This document shows positions 1 to 5,380 of a stretch of 64,000 bases of DNA, piece after piece. Source of the stretch: a virus. The translations under genes were made by a program, and so were the position numbers. The stretch's first letter is position 1; every line of letters starts with the position of its first letter. Below the pieces are notes generated by a model. The model was not told where the DNA came from. It saw only the letters and a program-made list of their open reading frames with translations, and did not search any database. The DNA is taken from IMG/VR virus record IMGVR_UViG_3300010373_001364, positions 48,116 through 112,115 of that record. One strand, given 5' to 3'.

Positions 1-266
1 CTAAAGAAGAAGGGCGGCACGTCACCGACCTTTCCTTCATCGAGGCGGTGAAGAAACGCTACGGCATCAGAGGACGGGTAGACTTCTTACTCACACCCTC
101 AAACAAGGTGCTGGTAGTGTGCTATAACGAGGAAGAGATTCCTGTCCTCAAAACCATCCTGACACAAGATATGGTAGACGGCTTTGTCATCATGACGAGT
201 AACAACGATGACATGAAAACTGTCTTCAAAAGATGGCGTTTTGAGAACCGCCATATCAAAGATTGA
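1..266 (+). CDS. Hypothetical protein, 5' end outside the window
   Basis: The reading frame is open from the left edge and ends at TGA 264-266, so this is the C-terminal part of a longer protein. A GTG at 48 is in frame, but coding continues upstream of it, so it is probably not the start. The visible 88 residues are mixed alpha/beta with alternating hydrophobic strands. No family recognised. It ends directly before the first tRNA and may share its transcript. Confidence 0.6.
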   Translation, partial: KEEGRHVTDLSFIEAVKKRYGIRGRVDFLLTPSNKVLVVCYNEEEIPVLKTILTQDMVDGFVIMTSNNDDMKTVFKRWRFENRHIKD

Positions 267-267
267 T

Positions 268-339
268 GCCCCTGTAGCTCAGTGGCAGAGCGGCAGTCTC
301 TAAAACTGCTTGTCGCGGGTTCGATCCCCGCCAGGGGTT
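268..339 (+). tRNA. tRNA with anticodon CUA (amber suppressor), first copy
   Basis: A full cloverleaf can be drawn: acceptor GCCCCTG/CAGGGGT (G1-U72 wobble), D-arm GCTC/GAGC, anticodon stem GCAGT/ACTGC with a 7-nt loop CTCTAAA, and T-arm GCGGG-TTCGATC-CCCGC. U33 is at 299 and the anticodon CTA at 300-302, which reads UAG. The discriminator base is T339 and no CCA is encoded. The anticodon arm is identical to that of the second suppressor tRNA, while the acceptor, D and T arms differ. The amino acid carried cannot be read with certainty. Confidence 0.92.
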
Positions 340-342
340 CTA

Positions 343-483
343 GGTCGGAGACATGGGGAAGTACGGACAAGCCGTAGCCAGCCACAAGGGTCAGGTGAGC
401 GCACTGATCTCGGTAGGTGCCGTATAAGAGCGTAACCCCATCGCCGTGTGGCGGCATCGTCTAATCGCAACAGGACACCGACC
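343..483 (+). ncRNA. Structured RNA between the two suppressor tRNAs
   Basis: No protein gene is supported here. The stretch is closed by GGTCGG (343-348) with CCGACC (478-483). Inside are ATGGGG (353-358) with CCCCAT (436-441), extended by TACG (362-365) with CGTA (431-434), and a hairpin CGCC-gtgt-GGCG at 442-453. It lies between two tRNAs in the same direction and is probably co-transcribed. It could be a tRNA-processing spacer or an independent small RNA. No known family recognised. Confidence 0.4.
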
Positions 484-488
484 GCTTT

Positions 489-560
489 CCTCCAGAAGCC
501 AAACGGTGCGGCAGCAGTCTCTAAAACTGCGCTTAGTGGGTTCGACTCCCACCTGGGGGG
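489..560 (+). tRNA. tRNA with anticodon CUA (amber suppressor), second copy
   Basis: Cloverleaf: acceptor CCTCCAG/CTGGGGG (one T-G wobble), D-arm GCC/GGC with a loop containing GG, anticodon stem GCAGT/ACTGC with loop CTCTAAA, and T-arm GTGGG-TTCGACT-CCCAC. U33 is at 520 and anticodon CTA at 521-523. The discriminator is G560, which in bacteria fits glutamine identity, and the body somewhat resembles tRNA-Gln. Positions 8-9 are AA rather than the usual U-purine. No CCA is encoded. Confidence 0.88.
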
Positions 561-563
561 CTT

Positions 564-848
564 ATGCCAATCAACGAGAAAGGACAAGTCGTTCTCACCT
601 TTTGGAAAGGGATGACTTGTTGGGGATGTATCTTCCTTTGGTGGATTTTCTGGGGTCTGGTTGCTGGACTCACCAAGGAATACCTAAACGCCCCTGATTG
701 GGTGGTGTTTATCCTCATGGGCGTATGTGGCGGCATGTTCGGCATAGTGCCAGTGATCTTTTTCATCCACGAAGAGAGGAAGTATAGAAATGGCAGCGAC
801 GATTTCGGAAGCACCGAACAACCTGCTCCGCTTCCGCGTACTGAGTAA
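564..848 (+). CDS. Small two-helix membrane protein
   Basis: 94 residues. Two long hydrophobic stretches (about residues 17-36 and 46-68) separated by a short polar loop predict two transmembrane helices, followed by a charged C-terminal tail. The ATG lies 3 nt after the suppressor tRNA, so the G-run ending that tRNA may double as a ribosome-binding site. The 3' end overlaps the next gene by 59 nt. Family not recognised; a role in membrane takeover or lysis would be a guess. Confidence 0.6.
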   Translation: MPINEKGQVVLTFWKGMTCWGCIFLWWIFWGLVAGLTKEYLNAPDWVVFILMGVCGGMFGIVPVIFFIHEERKYRNGSDDFGSTEQPAPLPRTE

Positions 849-1014
849 GGACCGGGTGTACTACTGCCTCTACAACGTGACTGAAAAGAAATACAAAGGC
901 GCTTTCTACGACGAGCGTTGCCAGTCTCCTGCCGGTCTTTGGGCATGGCAGGAGCGGGAGGTCATGGAGGCAGTCGAGAAGTACGTCGAAGAAAAAATTC
1001 TGGCGGCTGCTTGA
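790..1014 (+). CDS. Small hypothetical protein
   Basis: 74 residues beginning MAATISEAP and ending TGA. A GAGGAAG ribosome-binding site lies about 7 nt upstream of the ATG. The middle is aromatic-rich (KDRVYYCLYNVTEKKYKG) and the C-terminal third is a predicted amphipathic helix. Family not recognised. A promoter-like sequence lies across its stop codon. Confidence 0.65.
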   Translation: MAATISEAPNNLLRFRVLSKDRVYYCLYNVTEKKYKGAFYDERCQSPAGLWAWQEREVMEAVEKYVEEKILAAA

Positions 1015-1038
1015 TTTTGACCGGAAGCATGATATCAT
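1011..1038 (+). promoter_or_regulatory. Possible sigma-70-type promoter
   Basis: TTGATT (1011-1016), a 16-nt spacer and TATCAT (1033-1038) resemble host -35 and -10 boxes. Transcription would begin at about 1045, close to the left arm of the structured leader of the peptidyl-tRNA hydrolase gene. Both boxes are imperfect. Confidence 0.35.
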
Positions 1039-1042
1039 AGGG

Positions 1043-1146
1043 GAGAGGGTAAAGGAAGTGGTGCTTACCACGCCTTAAATGATCGGTCAGCCGAAGTGCC
1101 GGCGCTCCAGCGCCTTAAACGACTGGTCGGCTTCCTTCACCCTCTC
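1043..1146 (+). promoter_or_regulatory. Multi-hairpin 5' leader of the amber-containing Pth2 gene
   Basis: A closing helix pairs GAGAGGGT (1043-1050) with ACCCTCTC (1139-1146), continued by AAGGAAG (1052-1058) with CTTCCTT (1131-1137): 15 perfect pairs with one mismatch between. Inside are hairpins TGGT/ACCA (1059-1070), CGG/CCG (1084-1093), GGCGC/GCGCC (1101-1114) and CGAC/GTCG (1120-1129). Two imperfect direct repeats starting CGCCTTAAA lie at 1071-1092 and 1111-1132. The element ends 7 nt before the GAAGGAG ribosome-binding site. The layout resembles a cis-regulatory RNA; no known riboswitch class recognised. Confidence 0.5.
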
Positions 1147-1165
1147 ATCTAAGAAGGAGAAAGAC

Positions 1166-1528
1166 ATGAGTCACTAGGTTACAAGTCCGGTTGTCGAAAC
1201 GCCCTATTGCTACATCTTCGTCCGTAAAGACCTATCTCCAGGGCAACAGCTTGTCCAATCTTGCCACGCTGTTGCTGAAAGCGCACAACACTACTTCCAC
1301 GGTGTATCTGAACACCCGCACTTCGTCGTCTGCGGCGTGAAGGATGAAGCTGCGCTTCTCAAAGCACTTAAAAAACTTGAGGATAACGGCATTCGCCACA
1401 CCGTCTTCCGCGAGGCTGACCTGGACGATCAGGCTACAGCCATCGCCACAGAGCCGGTGTATGGTGAAACACGCCGCCTGTTCAGGAACTATCAGCTTCT
1501 TCAACCACAGGAGGTGTGCGTAGCATGA
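1166..1528 (+). CDS. pth2: Pth2-type peptidyl-tRNA hydrolase with in-frame amber codon 4
   Basis: Pth2 enzymes cut the ester bond of peptidyl-tRNA to recycle stalled tRNA. The frame starts at ATG 1166 behind a strong GAAGGAGAAAGAC site and reads M-S-H-TAG-V-T, with TAG at 1175-1177. It is then open to TGA 1526-1528 (120 codons). After the TAG come the family's first strand and helix, YIFVRKDLSPGQQLVQSCHA, and a second block FVVCGVKDEAALLKALKKL. No ATG, GTG or TTG start lies between the TAG and the domain; the first is GTG 1337, in mid-domain. A functional protein therefore needs TAG decoding, and two CUA tRNAs lie 0.6-0.9 kb upstream. The usual DAGxTQ active-site segment is altered (EADLDDQA). 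The end overlaps the next gene by 4 nt. Confidence 0.72.
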
Positions 1529-1821
1529 GAAGGGACATCAAGCGCGGTTCGTGGTTCAAGGTTGAATCCGAATCACAGCACAAAAACCTCAAAGCCTGCG
1601 GCAAACTGGAATACGACAGCTTCTGGACTTCTAGAGTCCAGATCGGCACCTACGCCGGTCCAGGCTGGTATAAGGTGCTGAGTTATCAACAAAAGTGTCC
1701 AAGAGGATGCTGTTATGATTCCGTCCATGAAGTGATCCCAGCCGCCGATGTGGTTGAGGAGGTAAAGGACGAGATGAGGGAGCTTGCTGACTTGCTTAGA
1801 GAGGCTAGAGGAAAGAAGTAA
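1525..1821 (+). CDS. Hypothetical protein
   Basis: 98 residues, basic at the N-terminus (MRRDIKRGSWFKV), with a CPRGCCYD segment near residue 62 and a helical, acidic-basic C-terminus. The ATG overlaps the stop of the peptidyl-tRNA hydrolase gene (ATGA). AGGAGG at 1509-1514 supplies the ribosome-binding site, so the two are probably co-translated. Family not recognised. Confidence 0.7.
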   Translation: MRRDIKRGSWFKVESESQHKNLKACGKLEYDSFWTSRVQIGTYAGPGWYKVLSYQQKCPRGCCYDSVHEVIPAADVVEEVKDEMRELADLLREARGKK

Positions 1822-1826
1822 CTATC

Positions 1827-1975
1827 GGGGTGTGTAGGATAGGTGAAACTTTTCAGGTAGCATGTTTGATGCATCCATCATGCCGCTTTGAGGGGAGTAA
1901 CTGAGGCTTCCATGTCAAGGAACAAACCGTGAACGTGACGGTCCTTAACTTCGGGTTCGACCCCCGACCACCCCA
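1827..1975 (+). ncRNA. tRNA-like element, unusually long (149 nt)
   Basis: The 3' end is tRNA-like: a T-arm TCGGG-TTCGACC-CCCGA, then CCACCCCA. GGGGTG at 1827-1832 can pair with CACCCC at 1969-1974 as an acceptor stem. Between them are stem-loops TTCC/GGAA and ACCGT/ACGGT in D-arm and anticodon-arm order, but the second loop (GAACGTG) lacks U33. About 70 extra nt separate the 5' acceptor strand from the D-like arm. It could be a degenerate tRNA, a tRNA with an insertion, or a tRNA mimic. No protein gene is seen here. Confidence 0.35.
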
Positions 1976-1980
1976 CTTTT

Positions 1981-2054
1981 ACCCGGTTAGCTCAATTGGC
2001 AGAGCATCGGTACAACGTACCGAAGGTTGCGCGGTTCGAGTCCCGCACCGGGTA
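1981..2054 (+). tRNA. tRNA, isotype uncertain
   Basis: Acceptor ACCCGGT/ACCGGGT, D-arm GCTC/GAGC and anticodon stem TCGGT/ACCGA pair perfectly. The T-stem pairs as GCGGG/CCCGC only if one C is bulged. The 7-nt anticodon loop ACAACGT has C instead of U at position 33. Read literally the anticodon would be AAC (valine), but the missing U33 makes this uncertain. It shares its acceptor stem with the next tRNA. Confidence 0.65.
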
Positions 2055-2114
2055 CTTTTGACCTCACGGAGTAACTTATGGGTAGAATACCCTTCCTGGG
2101 GCAGAAAAGTTTGG

Positions 2115-2188
2115 ACCCGGTTAGCTCAGCGGCTAGAGCGTTGGATGTACTAATCCAAAGGTCGGGGGTTCGATTCCTTCACCGGGTA
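2115..2188 (+). tRNA. tRNA with an 8-nt anticodon loop, isotype uncertain
   Basis: Acceptor ACCCGGT/ACCGGGT, D-arm GCTC/GAGC, anticodon stem TTGGA/TCCAA and T-arm GGGGG-TTCGATT-CCTTC (two wobbles) form a cloverleaf. The anticodon loop TGTACTAA (2146-2153) has 8 nt rather than 7, or 6 if an extra T-A pair closes it. Eight-base loops are known in +1 frameshift suppressor tRNAs. No standard anticodon follows a U33, so no amino acid is assigned. Confidence 0.65.
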
Positions 2189-2207
2189 ATACCACTAAGG
2201 AGGTTAC

Positions 2208-2630
2208 ATGAAAGCATGGTTCACATAGGGTCAGAGACTTGGTTTGCCGGAATGTCCATACATGCGGCGCTGGGTTCTTAACCTGGGTTTCTTCTCCATC
2301 AGACTGCATCACTGGTATGCATCTGATGATGCAAGAAACTTTCATGACCACCCTTGGTGGTTCATCACTCTCGTTCTCTGGGGCAGCTATACTGATGTGT
2401 CGTCCGCTGGCAAGGAAAAGATGAAGCCTGGTATGATCCGCTATCGTCCCGCTCTGCACCGTCATACCGTGCGCGTGAACTCTGGAGGTTGCTGGACACT
2501 TCTGATTACAGGACCACAAATCAGAAAGTGGGGCTTCTGGGTGCGGGGCGGAAACAAGTTCGTCAAGAGTAACAAGTATTTTCTAGAGTACGGACATCAT
2601 CCGTGCAACCAAGAGGAGGTTCTACAATGA
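2208..2630 (+). CDS. Cupin-like phage protein with in-frame amber codon 7
   Basis: The ATG at 2208 follows AAGGAGG with ideal spacing. The frame reads M-K-A-W-F-T-TAG (TAG 2226-2228) and is then open to TGA 2628-2630 (140 codons). The downstream protein has a small-cupin pattern: paired histidines in NFHDHPWWFITLVLWGSY, then RYRPALHRHTVRV. A TTG at 2244 could start translation after the TAG but has no ribosome-binding site and would cut off residues leading into the domain. It is the second gene in this cluster gated by an early TAG. The stop overlaps the next start (ATGA). Confidence 0.68.
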
Positions 2631-3028
2631 ACGCAACCATGACCGAAACGACCACCGGAAACGTCCACAAGAGCCGCTGGGGTTTTCACCCTTGCAGCTA
2701 TGAGGACTTCAGGAAGATCAAGCTCCTACACAAGCACTACTGGCTGGCGAAGATCGCTGAAGCCGCCCATGAGCGCTATTACAGGAAGTTGCCTCACAAC
2801 CGCGTCATCCGAAAGATGAACAAGATTGTGCTGGAAAAGCCGATTCCAATGCCGGTGCCCTTCTTCCCTGCGATCTATGAGAAGATCCTGAAGAAGCCCA
2901 TCGTGCCTCTTTATCAACAAGCCCGCCACCCGCAGCCCACCGAGGATCAGGTGAAGCCTCTGGCTATCTCCATGTCTCAGGTGAATGTATGGCTGGCTGA
3001 GATCGAGGAGGCTTACACCAAGAAGTAA
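2627..3028 (+). CDS. Hypothetical protein
   Basis: 133 residues starting MNATMTETTTGNV. GAGGAGG lies 8 nt upstream, inside the end of the cupin-like gene, so the pair is probably translationally coupled. The middle is basic and aromatic (HKHYWLAKIAEAAHERYYRK), followed by proline-rich segments. It ends TAA just before a strong terminator, closing the plus-strand tRNA-region operon. Family not recognised. Confidence 0.75.
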   Translation: MNATMTETTTGNVHKSRWGFHPCSYEDFRKIKLLHKHYWLAKIAEAAHERYYRKLPHNRVIRKMNKIVLEKPIPMPVPFFPAIYEKILKKPIVPLYQQARHPQPTEDQVKPLAISMSQVNVWLAEIEEAYTKK

Positions 3029-3036
3029 AAAGGCGA

Positions 3037-3066
3037 GGGGGAGGCTTATGCCTCCCCCCCTTCTTT
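3037..3066. terminator. Terminator of the 1-3 kb operon
   Basis: GGGGGAGGC (3037-3045), loop TTAT, GCCTCCCCC (3050-3058), then CCTTCTTT. It is followed at once by the end of a convergent minus-strand gene and may also limit readthrough from that side. Confidence 0.8.
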
Positions 3067-3623
3067 CATTCTAACACCTTTGCTCTAACCAGCTTCACCA
3101 CCATCAGTGCGTCCTCGACGGCAGTGTGGGCAACTTCTCCAGCAAGACCCGCGCGAGTCATACACTCCTTGCTGCTGGGCACCTCTTTATCGACCCTTGG
3201 CTTCCAGTATAGCATACCAGGGTCGATAACACGATGGTGAAATTTGGGTTGGAGCAGGTTAAACGAGGGCAGTTTGGACAAGAACGGCTTATCTAAACCC
3301 AGGAAGTTTTTGCCCGCAACAGTCACTTTACCGTCACCAAAGTGTGCCGTTAAGAACTTGGCTAAGGAGGTAATTACCGCCTCCTCTGCAATGTACTTGT
3401 ATGGTGCTTCCTTGTTTGCAATACGTTTGAAGATAGTAGGATGCATAGACAAGGCGAAAGGCTCACCCTTGTAGTTCGGCTTCAAGACGTAACAGTGAAA
3501 CGTGGGAAGGGATTGAAGATCCTGCGGGCTATCAAGATCATCAATGACTGCACCCACCTCAAGAAGGTCACACGTCTCCGGGTTCAGTCCTGTTGTTTCT
3601 ACGTCAATCGAGCAGTATTTCAT
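3066..3623 (-). CDS. DnaQ-like 3'-5' exonuclease (DEDDh type)
   Basis: 185 residues with the exonuclease fold of DnaQ and RNase T. Exo I is SIDVETTGL near the N-terminus (catalytic Asp and Glu), a central Asp lies in AGKNFLGLDKPFL, and the C-terminal HTAVEDALMV gives the His and last Asp of DEDDh enzymes. Such enzymes proofread or trim DNA or RNA ends. Its ATG has a TTGGAG site 9 nt upstream. The upstream helix-turn-helix ORF is in the same frame and separated only by a TAG ten codons before this ATG, so a longer fusion is possible if TAG is read. Confidence 0.85.
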   Translation of the reverse strand: MKYCSIDVETTGLNPETCDLLEVGAVIDDLDSPQDLQSLPTFHCYVLKPNYKGEPFALSMHPTIFKRIANKEAPYKYIAEEAVITSLAKFLTAHFGDGKVTVAGKNFLGLDKPFLSKLPSFNLLQPKFHHRVIDPGMLYWKPRVDKEVPSSKECMTRAGLAGEVAHTAVEDALMVVKLVRAKVLE

Positions 3624-3650
3624 TTCGCGAAAACTCCAAAAAATGTTGGT

Positions 3651-3797
3651 CTAACTCGCCGTGTGGATTCGACAAGGGATATGACTGATCAGACCTTCCC
3701 CGATCCACCTCTTGATCGCCTCTGGGCTTACACCTATTGACTTAGCCAGATCGATCACCATCTTTTCGGTGATCTCATTACCGCGCACGTCTTTCAC
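3651..3797 (-). CDS. Small helix-turn-helix protein ending in TAG, in frame with the exonuclease
   Basis: 48 residues from a GTG start with a CTGGAG site 4 nt upstream, starting directly after the stop of the preceding gene. The sequence ITEKMVIDLAKSIGVSPEAI followed by KRWIGEGLI looks like a short MerR- or excisionase-type helix-turn-helix. It stops at TAG (3653-3651). The frame then runs without another stop through nine codons into the ATG of the exonuclease. It is either a separate small DNA-binding protein or, with amber decoding, an N-terminal module of the exonuclease. Confidence 0.55.
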   Translation of the reverse strand: MKDVRGNEITEKMVIDLAKSIGVSPEAIKRWIGEGLISHIPCRIHTAS

Positions 3798-3798
3798 G

Positions 3799-4344
3799 TT
3801 ACTCCAGGGTAAAACAGAAGTTATCTTCATCGTAAATCAACTTCTTGCCGCCCTCAAGATGCATGACTACCCTGTAGTCCTCAACGAGATCAACAACCTC
3901 AATCTTCTTGCCGGCAAGGGCTTCGGCAACTCCCTTGGTCATTAGATCGACGCTAAGGTCAAAGTCCTCATCATCATCGATAAGCACACCGTAGCCGTGA
4001 TCATGGTCATTGATAGAAACCTCTCCATCAATAAGCTTATTGGGGTCGAAGTCCTCGTCCTCGTCAAAGAAACCAAAGCCGGTAACATCAACACCTTGAG
4101 CTTCCAGCAACTTCCGAAGGTCTTCGTCCGTCTCCGCAGGATGACCAGTAGGAGGACGGCAAACCACATAGAAGTCCTCTTCATGTATCACTTCTGTCGT
4201 CCAGCCCTTGCCGGCTAACCTAGCGGCAAGCGTTTGTACTTGCTCGTATCGCTGGATGACGGGGGTAAGACCTTGCCAATCCCTCGCCTCCATCGTAGTG
4301 ATATAAGAGGGACCAAAAGCCTCCAAACAAAGTACAGCACTCAT
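3799..4344 (-). CDS. Hypothetical acidic protein
   Basis: 181 residues, strongly acidic in the middle and end (runs such as FFDEDEDFDPN and IDDDEDFDLSVD). A conserved-looking first part is MSAVLCLEAFGPSYITTMEA. The acidic second half has alternating hydrophobics suggesting beta strands. It lies in a minus-strand run with the upstream unknown gene. Family not recognised; acidic phage proteins are sometimes DNA mimics, but nothing here proves that. Confidence 0.7.
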   Translation of the reverse strand: MSAVLCLEAFGPSYITTMEARDWQGLTPVIQRYEQVQTLAARLAGKGWTTEVIHEEDFYVVCRPPTGHPAETDEDLRKLLEAQGVDVTGFGFFDEDEDFDPNKLIDGEVSINDHDHGYGVLIDDDEDFDLSVDLMTKGVAEALAGKKIEVVDLVEDYRVVMHLEGGKKLIYDEDNFCFTLE

Positions 4345-4353
4345 GTTGTTCCT

Positions 4354-4728
4354 TTACTCGCTAGTGAATTCCCACTTCTGCAAATTGTCACACCAGCGAC
4401 CAACATGAGCGCTGGTGTGAGTTTTCAGAAGTGGAGTTGTGTGAACCATCATCAAGTAACAAATCACCTCATCTGGCGTCCCGACCACAGTGCCTACCAC
4501 CTGGGTAGCATAGAAACCATTGGGACTACTCAGGCTATAGCTGACGGGACAAGTTGTCATCTGTCCCTCTTCGGAAATGGTGCCCTTGATCAAATTCATC
4601 TGCTTACACAGGGAATCAAGAGCTTCGGCGAACTCTGGTTTGTTGATCATGCCCAACTTGCCTTTGAGGTAGGTCTTACTTTCCTCTGTGAGGAGTAAGC
4701 CGTTCGACTTCCCGTTGCAATTCGTCAT
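4354..4728 (-). CDS. Hypothetical protein
   Basis: 124 residues starting MTNCNGKSNGLLL, ending TAA. It mixes predicted helices (residues about 15-50) and beta strands (about 60-105). Its start overlaps the stop of the Nudix gene (ATGA), so the two are probably co-translated. Family not recognised. Confidence 0.7.
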   Translation of the reverse strand: MTNCNGKSNGLLLTEESKTYLKGKLGMINKPEFAEALDSLCKQMNLIKGTISEEGQMTTCPVSYSLSSPNGFYATQVVGTVVGTPDEVICYLMMVHTTPLLKTHTSAHVGRWCDNLQKWEFTSE

Positions 4729-5321
4729 ATAATCCCGTCAAATTTCGAGTCCAGATGACCCTTCTCGATGATCTTGGTCACACCATGTCTTTCTTCAAAG
4801 AAAGGATGGAGGTTGCTGGGCATGGTAATACTGATGGTTCCCTCTGTCATACCAGTGAAGTTGGTATCGGGGAACTTCAGAGTCCAATTGTAAACCCCCG
4901 CCATCACCAATGGCAATATCAGACGCAAGTTGGGCATAAGCCTTTTGTCATTCCTGACGACGTGCCAGGGATACCAGCGGAAAATCTCAGTTTCTCCGTC
5001 ACGCGGCTTGGGTTCAGGTTGTTCATAATCATCAACACAGACTTGGAAGCAGTGGATAATGGCATCGTCGCACTCCAACACTCCTATCTTCTTGATTTTC
5101 TGGCTAAATGGATTGGTTTTGACAAGGTAATGAACGGTATAGCCCGTTTCTTCCTTAAGTTCTCGGACAGCGGCTTCTTCTGGAGTCTCACCTTCTTCAA
5201 CCTTACCACCAACCATATTGAGGAAACCCTTTTGCCACGCAGGTTTGTCCTTCAACACCAACAATACTTTGTTGTCGTTGTTGAAATACGGTTCCGCGTG
5301 AATAAGAACATATTCTCTCAT
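4725..5321 (-). CDS. Nudix hydrolase
   Basis: 198 residues. The Nudix box is intact at about residues 40-61 (GKVEEGETPEEAA followed by VRELKEETG), giving the metal-binding REUXEEXG helix. Nudix enzymes hydrolyse nucleoside diphosphates linked to another moiety; phage members may clean damaged nucleotides, cleave dinucleotides or decap RNA. The N-terminal half is a standard Nudix fold and the remaining 120 residues are unassigned. It sits directly after the RecA terminator. Substrate cannot be told from sequence. Confidence 0.88.
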   Translation of the reverse strand: MREYVLIHAEPYFNNDNKVLLVLKDKPAWQKGFLNMVGGKVEEGETPEEAAVRELKEETGYTVHYLVKTNPFSQKIKKIGVLECDDAIIHCFQVCVDDYEQPEPKPRDGETEIFRWYPWHVVRNDKRLMPNLRLILPLVMAGVYNWTLKFPDTNFTGMTEGTISITMPSNLHPFFEERHGVTKIIEKGHLDSKFDGII

Positions 5322-5332
5322 GTCTTTCCTCT

Positions 5333-5365
5333 AAAAAAACAAGGACGCATCACTGCGTCCTTGTT
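5333..5365 (-). terminator. Terminator of recA
   Basis: On the minus strand, AACAAGGACGCA pairs with TGCGTCCTTGTT around a 4-nt loop and is followed by a run of seven T. It separates recA from the Nudix gene downstream. Confidence 0.85.
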
Positions 5366-5380
5366 AGCATGATGATGAGG

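Noticed and set aside
1827-1975. tmRNA
   Set aside because: It is too short and shows no tag-peptide reading frame in the expected place.
4755-5372. Plus-strand ORF opposite the Nudix gene
   Set aside because: The minus-strand frame carries an intact Nudix box; the plus frame shows no support.
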